Assembly: GCA_024698925.1 (NCBI GenBank) | Contig: JAILQO010000081.1 | Span: 1 to 64,000, forward strand | DNA from: Bacteroidaceae bacterium | Lineage (GTDB): Bacteria > Bacteroidota > Bacteroidia > Bacteroidales > Bacteroidaceae | Length of the DNA: 64,000 nucleotides | Direction: 5' to 3' | Shown here: positions 43,517-51,674 of the stretch, piece after piece | Numbering within the stretch: the stretch's first letter is position 1 | Layout of the letters: the number at the start of each line of letters is the position of its first letter | Notes under the pieces: model-generated | What the model saw: only the letters and a program-made list of their open reading frames with translations | Told to the model about the DNA's origin: nothing | Database searches by the model: none | Program-made: the position numbers and the translations under genes

Positions 43517-43566
43517 ATAAAAACCAGCATCCCCGCCAGTCACATCAATTAGACCAACGGGGATGC
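43517..43566 (-). terminator. terminator of the CotH-protein transcript
   Basis: GCATCCCCG (43527-43535) pairs with CGGGGATGC (43558-43566). On the minus strand the stem is followed by TGGTTTTTATTC. It lies about 27 nt after the gene's stop. Confidence 0.8.
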
Positions 43567-43592
43567 GAAAAAAGGTATAATTACTTCGGGCG

Positions 43593-46500
43593 TTAGCGGA
43601 TGAGCTTCAGCACGGAGCCGTCCTTCATCTGTAGGATGTTCATGCCGCGCTGCAGCTTGGAGATCTTGCGGCCTGCGCCGTCGAAGATGGTCTTGACGTT
43701 GCTGGCGCCTGCGACGATGTTGCCGATGCCGTCAATGAGGATGGCGGTGTACGTCAGGTTTTTGGCGGGCATCTTCTCGAACGTCTCGCCATCCCAACCA
43801 GCGAACGAGTAGCGGGCAGCATCCTCAGGGGTGAAGGTGCGCAGGGTCAGGTCGGTGCCGTACTCGACTTCGTCCTCCTGCCACAGCTGCTCGCCGACGT
43901 AGTAGCTGACCTTGTACTTGTTGACGGCGAAGGTACCTGTGATGGTCAGGTCCTCGGCGGGCATCGTAGCGGGAATCTCGCTCCAGCCGCTGAAGGTGTA
44001 GCCCTCTTTGCTCGGAGCCTCCTCGGGTATGATGGTGGCGCCTGCGACGAGGTCGGCTGTCTTATAAACCTCACCATCGACGGTGTATGTCAGGGTATAT
44101 TCGTTGACAACGGCCTCGGTGGCATCGATGTAGCGCTCATAGGCCTTCGCCTCGTCCTCGGTGAAGGGGATGTCCTTGTCGCGGCAGGAAGCTACGGCGA
44201 GGTCGTTGATGTTGGAGCGGGCGCCGGAATCGGAAGTGGCATCAATCTCGAAGGTGAAGGTCTGACCCTGCTTGAGCTTGATGAAGAAGTCCAAGGTCTG
44301 GGGCTCCTTACCATCTACGCCGTCAATCTCGGCAGTACCGTAAGCCTGCTCGAAGGCGAAGCTGGTCTGGGCGCACTTGAACTTGTTGTTCAGGCAGCGG
44401 CTGCGCATGTAGAGCGCGTTGGTCTGATCCTTCTTGTCGCGGGTAATGGTCATGGTAGCAAAGTAGATGCCGTCCGCAGGAGCGGTGAAGGCAATGGCGG
44501 GTGAGGCCTGAGTGCCGTTGGAGTTCAGGGGATGGATATTACCCTTCTCGGTCACAAAGCAGTACTCTTCGTTGGTGTACCAAGCGGTGCCGTTGGCGGA
44601 CTTAGCCTTGCTGTTGTTCGTGTCGAACTTCGTGAACTTCGCGTACTGGCCATCAGCGGGCGTGTAGCGATAGTAGCCCCACGGGGTATCGTTGTTCTGT
44701 GCGAAGGAGGCATCGGCCGTAGCGGTGCTGGCTCCCTCTGCGGTGCTGAAGAGGTGGTAGTTACCCTCGGCATCGAAGTTGATGGGCACGGGCTCGGGCT
44801 CGCCGGCAGCGTCAAAGAAGCGGGGATAAGCCTCTGCATCCTCAAGGGTGAAGGGCTTGTCGGTGTCGCGGCAGGCGGCTACGGCGAGGTTGGTGATGTT
44901 GGAGCGGCCACCGGAATCGGACTCGCCATCAATCTCGAAGCTGAAGCGCTGACCTTGCTTCATGCGGATGAAGAAGTCGAGCGTCTGGGGCTGCTTGCCA
45001 TCGACCTCGTCAATGTCCTTCGTACCGTAGGACTTCACGAAGAGGAAGGTGTCCTTGCCGCACTCCAGGTCATCGCCGATGAAGCGGCTGCGGAGGTTCA
45101 GCGGATTGGTCTGCTTGTCCTTCTCGCGGGCCACGGTAGCGGTGGCAAAGTAGATGCCGTCTGCAGGAGCCGTGAAGACCACGGAGGGAGCAATCTGCAC
45201 GCCGTCGGAAACAAGGGGATGGACATTGCCCTTTTCAGCGATGAAGCAATACTCCACGTTGGTGTACCAGGCTTTGCCGTAAGTGCCGGGCTTGGCGTTG
45301 CTGTTGCCGTCATCGAACTTCTCGAACTTGGTATATTTGCCGTCATCGGACGTGTAGCGATAGAAGCCCCACGGCGTATCGTTGTTCTCTGCAAAGGCGG
45401 CAGCGGGCGTGACGGTGCCCTCGACGGTGCTGAGGAGCTTGTAGTTGCCCTCGGCATTGAAGTTGATGGGCTCGTTGGCAATGGCGTCGTAGAAGCGCTC
45501 ATAGGCTTTAGCCTCGGCTATCGTGAAGGGATTACCCTCGGTGCGGCAGGCGGCTACGGCGAGATCGGTGATGAACGAACGACCCGATGCATCGGTGTTG
45601 GCTGTGTAGTTCTCGATCTCGAAGGTGAAGCTGGTGCCCTGCTTCATGCGGATGTAGAAGTCGAGGGTCTGACTCTGTTTACCGTCCACACCATCAATAT
45701 CTGCTGTGCCATAGCTCTTAGCAAAGATGAAATCACCCTTGTCGCACTTCTTGTCCTCACCGCCAATATAACGGCTGCGCAGGAACAACGGCGTGGTGAC
45801 GTTGGCCTTGTCGCGGTGGATGGTGACGGTGGCAAAGTAGATACCGTCAGCAGGTGCCGTGAAGATAACAGCGGGTGAGGCTGCGGGGAGAGGATGGCTG
45901 TTGCCGTTCTCCGACAGGAAGACATACTCATCATTGGTGTACCAGGAGTTGCCGTTGGCGGCCTTGGCCTTGCCGTTGCTGGTGTCGAACTTGGCAAACT
46001 TCTCGTAGGTGCCGTCGGCTACGGTGTAGCGATAGAAGCCCCACGGGGTATCGTTGTTCTCGGCAAAGGAGGCAGCGGCCGTCGCCTTGCTCTCGCCCTC
46101 GGCTGTCTTGAAGAGGTGGAAGTTGCTCTCGGCATCGAAGTTGATGGGGTCGAGGACGATGCGGCTTTCCTCCACAGCGGCCCACGCACGCTCCATATAA
46201 TAGATATAGGTGTGCATGAGGTTCTTGTTGAGCTTGCCGGCATCGATGACGCCCTTGGCCTCGTTGATGATGGAAGTCAGCTTGTTCATGCTGGTCTTGC
46301 TGACCTGTCCGGGTGCAGTTCCTACGGTTTCACCGGCACTTAGCTGCTCGTACTTGGTGATTTCGGTCTGCAGGTTCTCGGTGATGTCACCTACGTCCCA
46401 CACCTCGTCGGAGTTGAAGTCATCGGGCTGAATAATCCATTGGCGGTTGGTGCTGGTCTTATTCTTCTCGTTGCTCTCCCAGCAGATGAGGGCGGTGCCG

Positions 46501-48149
46501 TTGCTGGAGCTACCGCCTGAGACATTGGCTGTGCGCGTGTATTTCTTGTTGATGATGTTGTAGTAGCTGGCTTCGTCGCTGGCCATCACGATGTTCCAGA
46601 GCTGGGCTTCGTCCTCGGCATTGGGTGCTACGAGGTTGAGCTGTGTGTTGAGGTCGCCATTGGGGGCGTTAAGGGCAAGGCCGCTGGCGCGGTTGATGAA
46701 CTGGTAGGCATCGCCCACCTTCTTGATGCTCCACTGCTGGGTGCGGCGGTCGGTGTCCTTTGACCACAGGTAGGCCAGGCTACCCTCGGTCAGTGCCTCG
46801 TTGGTCACATCGAGCAAGGTCTTGACACCTACGCTCTGGATGCGGTAGAAGTAGTTGATATTGAGCTCGAACTCGCGGGCCTCATCCTCGTAGGAGGCAG
46901 CGGCGCGGGTGGGAATCTCGGTGTCCAGGTAGGTGAAGTGGTCGGTGATGAAGGTCTTCAGGTCGGTGATATACTCGGCATAGGTGTCGTGCATCACCAC
47001 CTCGTTATAGACTTTGGTATTGATGCCGTACTTGTCGAAATTCAGCTTGGCGGACTGCGCATTCAGCTGGCCGAGGCTATCTACGGCGTGGAGCAGGAAG
47101 GCCTCGATGCCGGACTGGCGCAGCTCGTTGTAGCGGCGCAGGATGAGCTGGCGGAACCAGGGGTCGCGCCACATGCGGGTGAACCAGGAACGGCACACGC
47201 CCGTGTTGATATCGACAATCATCCGCTGCGTGGTGTTGTTGCCGCGGGTATCGTTGTTGTAGGCAATATCATAGTCCCACAGCGGGCCGAAGTACATCTT
47301 CTGGTCGTTGGGGCGCTTGTACAGATAGGTGCTCCAGAAGCCGTCGTAGTTGGCGCTCATCTCGGTGCAGAGGTAGAGGTTGGCCAAGGATACGGAGTCC
47401 ACGAGCTTGCGGTAGCCCTTGTCCTCATCTTTGTAGTCCTTGCTGAACAGCGCGGTCTCGAAGCGGTCCAGCCAGCTCTTCACGTAGTCAGCCTGTGCGG
47501 AGGTCACCTCGCCGTCCTTGGGCTTGTGGATACGGACAGACACGCTCTTGAGGGTCGTGGTCACGTACTTGTGATCCTTCCATCCGTCGGCCTCGAGGAA
47601 GAAACCCTCGCTGGCTTCCTCGTCCGTGCCGGGCGTGGTGATGTCCAGGCGGCCGGACTCCACGTCGGGGTGGTCCGTAATCTGGTAGTTACCGATGTAT
47701 TCGCCATTCAGCACCACATCCACGAAGCGTGCGCCGGGATTGAACTCCATGCCGCAGTAGCGTCCCATGATGTCGGTGGTCAACGCGTTGCGGATGAGCG
47801 ACTTGTCGAAGTGGTTGGCCATCAGCACCCAGTTCTTGTCGGCCACACCCTTGTCGCCCAGGAGTGCTACCTTGTCGCTGAACTTGACGCGGTAGGCCTT
47901 CTTGGTGGCGCCGGCGTTGTTGAAGGTGGAGTTACCGCGGCAGCGGATCTTCATGCCGGTAAGGGTCTGGGTCTTTTCGCCATCGACCATGATCCACTTA
48001 CCGTTGACGAAGGTCTTTTTGTCCGTCACGGCAGCCTTTTGAACGGTCTCGATATAGACCGTAGGCAGATTGGTTAACTGTGTGTACTCCTGAGCGCTCA
48101 TGGGCAGGGCCATCAGCAGGAGTAGGAAAACATAAATAATGCGTTTCAT
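43593..48149 (-). CDS. secreted CotH-kinase-family protein with RICIN-like lectin, triple repeat and InlB-type domains
   Basis: A 1518-aa exported protein (signal ends PMSAQ). Residues about 28-415 are a CotH domain with LTGMKIRCRGNSTF, KSLIRNALTTDIM and the LWDYDIAYNND metal motif; CotH proteins are secreted atypical kinases in spores and fungal invasins. Residues about 430-575 resemble a beta-trefoil (QQWSIKKVGDAYQFIN). Three similar units of about 226 residues follow (668-893, 894-1122, 1123-1350), each starting PINF-AE-N and containing ENNDTPWG/YRY and APADGIYFAT. Then come two InlB/Flg_new-like repeats (EGYTFSGWSEIP) and the tail IFDGAGRKISKLQRG. It follows the M60 peptidase gene by 56 nt. 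Confidence 0.85.
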   Translation of the reverse strand: MKRIIYVFLLLLMALPMSAQEYTQLTNLPTVYIETVQKAAVTDKKTFVNGKWIMVDGEKTQTLTGMKIRCRGNSTFNNAGATKKAYRVKFSDKVALLGDKGVADKNWVLMANHFDKSLIRNALTTDIMGRYCGMEFNPGARFVDVVLNGEYIGNYQITDHPDVESGRLDITTPGTDEEASEGFFLEADGWKDHKYVTTTLKSVSVRIHKPKDGEVTSAQADYVKSWLDRFETALFSKDYKDEDKGYRKLVDSVSLANLYLCTEMSANYDGFWSTYLYKRPNDQKMYFGPLWDYDIAYNNDTRGNNTTQRMIVDINTGVCRSWFTRMWRDPWFRQLILRRYNELRQSGIEAFLLHAVDSLGQLNAQSAKLNFDKYGINTKVYNEVVMHDTYAEYITDLKTFITDHFTYLDTEIPTRAAASYEDEAREFELNINYFYRIQSVGVKTLLDVTNEALTEGSLAYLWSKDTDRRTQQWSIKKVGDAYQFINRASGLALNAPNGDLNTQLNLVAPNAEDEAQLWNIVMASDEASYYNIINKKYTRTANVSGGSSSNGTALICWESNEKNKTSTNRQWIIQPDDFNSDEVWDVGDITENLQTEITKYEQLSAGETVGTAPGQVSKTSMNKLTSIINEAKGVIDAGKLNKNLMHTYIYYMERAWAAVEESRIVLDPINFDAESNFHLFKTAEGESKATAAASFAENNDTPWGFYRYTVADGTYEKFAKFDTSNGKAKAANGNSWYTNDEYVFLSENGNSHPLPAASPAVIFTAPADGIYFATVTIHRDKANVTTPLFLRSRYIGGEDKKCDKGDFIFAKSYGTADIDGVDGKQSQTLDFYIRMKQGTSFTFEIENYTANTDASGRSFITDLAVAACRTEGNPFTIAEAKAYERFYDAIANEPINFNAEGNYKLLSTVEGTVTPAAAFAENNDTPWGFYRYTSDDGKYTKFEKFDDGNSNAKPGTYGKAWYTNVEYCFIAEKGNVHPLVSDGVQIAPSVVFTAPADGIYFATATVAREKDKQTNPLNLRSRFIGDDLECGKDTFLFVKSYGTKDIDEVDGKQPQTLDFFIRMKQGQRFSFEIDGESDSGGRSNITNLAVAACRDTDKPFTLEDAEAYPRFFDAAGEPEPVPINFDAEGNYHLFSTAEGASTATADASFAQNNDTPWGYYRYTPADGQYAKFTKFDTNNSKAKSANGTAWYTNEEYCFVTEKGNIHPLNSNGTQASPAIAFTAPADGIYFATMTITRDKKDQTNALYMRSRCLNNKFKCAQTSFAFEQAYGTAEIDGVDGKEPQTLDFFIKLKQGQTFTFEIDATSDSGARSNINDLAVASCRDKDIPFTEDEAKAYERYIDATEAVVNEYTLTYTVDGEVYKTADLVAGATIIPEEAPSKEGYTFSGWSEIPATMPAEDLTITGTFAVNKYKVSYYVGEQLWQEDEVEYGTDLTLRTFTPEDAARYSFAGWDGETFEKMPAKNLTYTAILIDGIGNIVAGASNVKTIFDGAGRKISKLQRGMNILQMKDGSVLKLIR
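44100..46150 (-). repeat. three intragenic ~680-bp repeats in the CotH-protein gene
   Basis: These encode the three ~226-residue units described for the gene. The similarity extends over the whole unit, consistent with tandem duplication; the units are diverged enough that they are old or under selection. Confidence 0.8.
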
Positions 48150-48205
48150 GTTTTTGATTTAGTAAGATTAGAAAGTAGTAGTTAAATGTTATGGTTGTTT
48201 TGTCT

Positions 48206-51200
48206 TTATCTTCTGGCAGGAACCATGAATTTCTTGCCGCCACGCAGGTAGATGGTGCCGGGCTTGAGGGTGGTAGCACGGCGACCGAAGAGGTCGTAGG
48301 TGGGTGTGGTGGAGAGGCTCTGCTGGCGCAGCATATCCGTCTCGGGTGCCTCCACGGCCACGATATCCTGGTACTCATCCAGATCGCCCTTGAGCGTGCC
48401 GTACTCAGCCCAGCGCGAGGCCTTGTAAGCTTCCAGCGAGCTGGCATAGACGTGGATGACGGGCTTGGAGGAGAACAGGTAGTCGTTCACGGCGGGCGGC
48501 GTGGTGGCCTTGACATAGACGTCCTTGACATTGGAGCTGTAGAACGCGCCCTTGGCGATGGTCCTCATCTTGGTGCCGATGATGACCTTGGAGAGGACGT
48601 CGCAGTAGGCAAAGGCATCCTCGCCGAGGGCGGTGACGCAATCGGGGATGTCGATTTGCTTCAAGCCGGACTGGGTGAAGGCGTTGGCCTCGATTTTCGT
48701 GAGCTTGGCCTGCGGCAGGAGGATGGAGGTCAGCTGTTTGCAGTCGTGGAACACGTGCTGGCCGATCAGGTTCTGGCCGCCCGTCAGTTTCTCTTTATTG
48801 TAGCTGTAGTAGCCGCCGCTCTTGATGGTCGCGTCCGTGAGCACGATGGAGGAGAGGTTGCCCTCGTTGACGAGCTGGCGCATGTACCCGAAGTCGCTGG
48901 CGTTGATGTTGCCGCTGACGGTGGCCTTGATGACCTTGGCATACAGGGAATCCTGCAGCTTGCCGGCTCTGGAGAGATAGATGTTTGCGGCACCCTCACC
49001 GGCCTTCGTGGTCTCGTGCAACGTGCCGTCGGCATCGATCGAGAAGATGGTGAAGTCGTTGCCCACGGACGTGGGGATGCAGTAGTTGAAGGCGTTGGCG
49101 GCATAGACCAGGTTGTTCTCGCTGTCAAGCATCCTGAAGCCTACGCCTCCGGTGCCTTCCATCGCGTAGAGAGAGTCGGCCTGCAGGTAGGTGTAGCTGG
49201 AGGGCTGCAGGGCATCGGGCCAGTAGGACGTGAACTGTCCCAGGTCGCCGCATTGTCCCACTTTATTGGAGTCGCGCCGCTTCTGGCCGGCCTTGGTCAG
49301 GAAGCCGGTGGTGAGGACGTAGTCCACACGGTCCTCGACGTAGAGCATGGTATGGTTCTTGACGGGGTACTTCGAGATGACGTCCTTGGTGCGCCTGATA
49401 TCCGTAGCGCGGACCGTCAGCTTGCGCGTACCGTAGTCATCAATGGTCACGTTGGCCATCGGCACGAAGAAGCCATAGACGGTGAAGAAATCCGTGATGT
49501 CCTCTTGTGCGGCCTCGCAGACTTTCTTGACGAACTTCATGCCGCTGTTGAGGTTGCCGCCCGTGCTCCACAGCGAGAGCGGATCTTCGCGCAGCAGTTT
49601 GAACAGGGTGGGGTAGAAGTCGGTCTTGCGCTGTCCGAGATGGTAGTAGAGGTAGAGCTGCCAGTACATGCGGAGCTGGCTATCCACGCCGCGGGTGTAG
49701 AAGGGCTGGTTGCGCGCAAACTCGTCCATGACGGTGGAGAGCGGCGAACCGACGGACGTAACCAGACCGGTGAGGTAGCGGCAGTAGTTGGAGAAGAGGT
49801 TGTTGGAGGACTCTGTGCCGCCCTCGAGATTTATGGCTCCCTGGTTGTTGTGGCCGTTCTCGTGGCCTGCGCACCATTCGTCCATATCGGGATTGAGGGC
49901 GTTGAGGCAGTTGCGGATACAGTCAAGGCCGTTATAGGACACGCGGTAGGCTGAGGAGTTGGCATAGCCGGCATCGCCGCTTTCACCCTCGATGGCGAAG
50001 ATGGGGTTGTTGTAGTAGAGGGGATAGATGGCCTCGCCGCCCGTGAGGTAGTAGGGGGCGCCGGCGCGCTGGCCGGTGGCTACGGCTTCCGTGTAGCCCA
50101 TGAGATCCTTCTGCCACACGGCGATGCTGTCGTACCAGGCGATGCTCTTGTCCACCGTTGTGGGGAACACGGTCTTGAACGACGTCTTCTTGAGATGTAT
50201 CAGGGAGTGGCCGCCGCGAAGGGTGAAGCGCGGCAGGGTGGCCGCCTTCAGCAGCGCCTGGTAGTCGGTGTCGCTGTGGCGGGTGATGTCATAGTAGCCG
50301 TTCACCCTGCCGCCCTCGATATGGATCTTGATGTCAGGCCACTCGCTGAGCGTCTTGGTCATGGACTTGGTGTCGGCGACATAGAGGATGTAGTAGAGCG
50401 CATCCTTCCGTCCGGTGATGATGTTGAGGCCCTTCGTCAGCCGCTGTCCCGTCTTGGCATTGGTGATGAGCTGGTTCTCGACGCATCCTGCGGCGTACAG
50501 CGTCGCATCGGCGGGCACGTCGCCCTCGACGAAGACATAGAGCTCGTCACCGTCGTTCTCGGCGTAGATACCCGTGGGGTTGCCCATATAAGAGCCTCCG
50601 GTACTCATCATCTTGTTGTTCCAATAGCTGGCATCGCTGTAGGGCTTATAGCTGTGGATGCGGAAGTCCTGCTCGTAGGCGGCCCAGGTGCCGTTCTTCA
50701 CCTTGAGGGCAATGGCTGTCATGAAATCGGGCAGTCCCGCATCCTTCATGGAAGCGGTCAGCGCCTCGTCGCTCATGGCCTGATAGTCGGCCTTCAGCTG
50801 GGTGCAGGCATCATCCTCGAAATAGGTGCTGCTGAGCCGGTTGATGACATCGGTCGCGTCCTCTTCCTTGGGATAGGTTTCCTCGAGGTTACCCACGAGG
50901 TTATATTGCTTCCAGTCGGAGGTTTTGTAGTCTGCCAGCGCCGCGGAATAGACGATCACCTTGGGCGTGGTAGAGAACAGGTAAGCGGGCACGGCGGGCG
51001 GGTTCATCGGCTTCATGTAAGCGGTCTTGAGGTTGTTGCAGCTCCAGAACACACCTTGGCCCAGCTGGGCGACGTGGGCGCCGATGATCACGGTCGTGAG
51101 CGCATCGTTATAGGAAAAGGCATCACCGCCCACACTCAAGACGCTGTTAGGAATGTCCACCTCCACCAGGCCCGTGGAGGCAAAAGCAGTTGACTTGATG

Positions 51201-51568
51201 GCGGTTACGGTCGTAGGCAACTCAATGGCACGCAGCTTCGCACATTCGTAGAACATGCCCTGTCCGATCACGTTGTTCTCGGTCTGGTTGCTGCCGTCAT
51301 ACGCCTCGCCGCCTTTGACGATACGCGCCTCGGAGAGGTCCAATGTGGTCAACGGGCCGTTGTTGATTTTCTCGCGTAGGAACTTAATGTCGGTACCGTT
51401 GATGGGGCCGCTGATTTTAAGGGTCTTGCCACATTCTGTGAGATTGGAAGAGAGCGTTCCGGCCGTTTCAAGCGTCACTTCGGCCTGGGCACAAACGCTC
51501 ATCGTGCAGCAGCTGGCAATCGCTGTCAACCACGTTCTTAGCACGTAGGAAAAGTAAGATTTTTGCAT
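48206..51568 (-). CDS. M60-family (mucinase-type) peptidase between BspA-like leucine-rich repeats
   Basis: A 1120-aa secreted protein. Residues about 40-230 are LRR_5/BspA-type repeats (VIGQGMFYECAKLRAIELP, STAFASTGLVEVDIP). Residues about 300-720 are a peptidase M60/enhancin-like domain with zinc motif HENGHNNQ (His569, Glu570, His573) and downstream Glu582. Residues about 900-1085 are a second LRR block that matches the first unit for unit (QHVFHDCKQLTSILLP, ANAFTQSGLKQIDIP). The tail TYDLFGRRATTLKPGTIYLRG resembles a sorting tail. M60 enzymes cut O-glycosylated mucin; BspA repeats bind host proteins or cells. It is the first gene of a pair with the CotH protein. Confidence 0.9.
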   Translation of the reverse strand: MQKSYFSYVLRTWLTAIASCCTMSVCAQAEVTLETAGTLSSNLTECGKTLKISGPINGTDIKFLREKINNGPLTTLDLSEARIVKGGEAYDGSNQTENNVIGQGMFYECAKLRAIELPTTVTAIKSTAFASTGLVEVDIPNSVLSVGGDAFSYNDALTTVIIGAHVAQLGQGVFWSCNNLKTAYMKPMNPPAVPAYLFSTTPKVIVYSAALADYKTSDWKQYNLVGNLEETYPKEEDATDVINRLSSTYFEDDACTQLKADYQAMSDEALTASMKDAGLPDFMTAIALKVKNGTWAAYEQDFRIHSYKPYSDASYWNNKMMSTGGSYMGNPTGIYAENDGDELYVFVEGDVPADATLYAAGCVENQLITNAKTGQRLTKGLNIITGRKDALYYILYVADTKSMTKTLSEWPDIKIHIEGGRVNGYYDITRHSDTDYQALLKAATLPRFTLRGGHSLIHLKKTSFKTVFPTTVDKSIAWYDSIAVWQKDLMGYTEAVATGQRAGAPYYLTGGEAIYPLYYNNPIFAIEGESGDAGYANSSAYRVSYNGLDCIRNCLNALNPDMDEWCAGHENGHNNQGAINLEGGTESSNNLFSNYCRYLTGLVTSVGSPLSTVMDEFARNQPFYTRGVDSQLRMYWQLYLYYHLGQRKTDFYPTLFKLLREDPLSLWSTGGNLNSGMKFVKKVCEAAQEDITDFFTVYGFFVPMANVTIDDYGTRKLTVRATDIRRTKDVISKYPVKNHTMLYVEDRVDYVLTTGFLTKAGQKRRDSNKVGQCGDLGQFTSYWPDALQPSSYTYLQADSLYAMEGTGGVGFRMLDSENNLVYAANAFNYCIPTSVGNDFTIFSIDADGTLHETTKAGEGAANIYLSRAGKLQDSLYAKVIKATVSGNINASDFGYMRQLVNEGNLSSIVLTDATIKSGGYYSYNKEKLTGGQNLIGQHVFHDCKQLTSILLPQAKLTKIEANAFTQSGLKQIDIPDCVTALGEDAFAYCDVLSKVIIGTKMRTIAKGAFYSSNVKDVYVKATTPPAVNDYLFSSKPVIHVYASSLEAYKASRWAEYGTLKGDLDEYQDIVAVEAPETDMLRQQSLSTTPTYDLFGRRATTLKPGTIYLRGGKKFMVPARR

Positions 51569-51611
51569 GATTTAGTGTGTTTCTTTGGTTTTGATTTTGT
51601 TATTACCGCCG

Positions 51612-51619
51612 CAAAGATA
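51612..51619 (-). promoter_or_regulatory. -7 box for the M60-CotH genes
   Basis: Minus-strand TATCTTTG, 43 nt upstream of the M60 start codon. Confidence 0.55.
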
Positions 51620-51674
51620 CACATTATTTCCGAACCGCAATCATTTTCAGCGTAAAAATATTTAGAACCCACTT

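Noticed and set aside
44532-45878. Long plus-strand open frame (448 codons) opposite the CotH gene
   Set aside because: It is antisense to the three repeats, of low-complexity Val/Gly/Leu-rich composition and without family motifs; the minus frame has clear domains.
48191-49954. Long plus-strand open frame (587 codons) opposite the M60 gene
   Set aside because: Antisense shadow; Val/Gly/Asp-rich with no recognisable domain, while the minus strand has the HExxH peptidase and LRRs.
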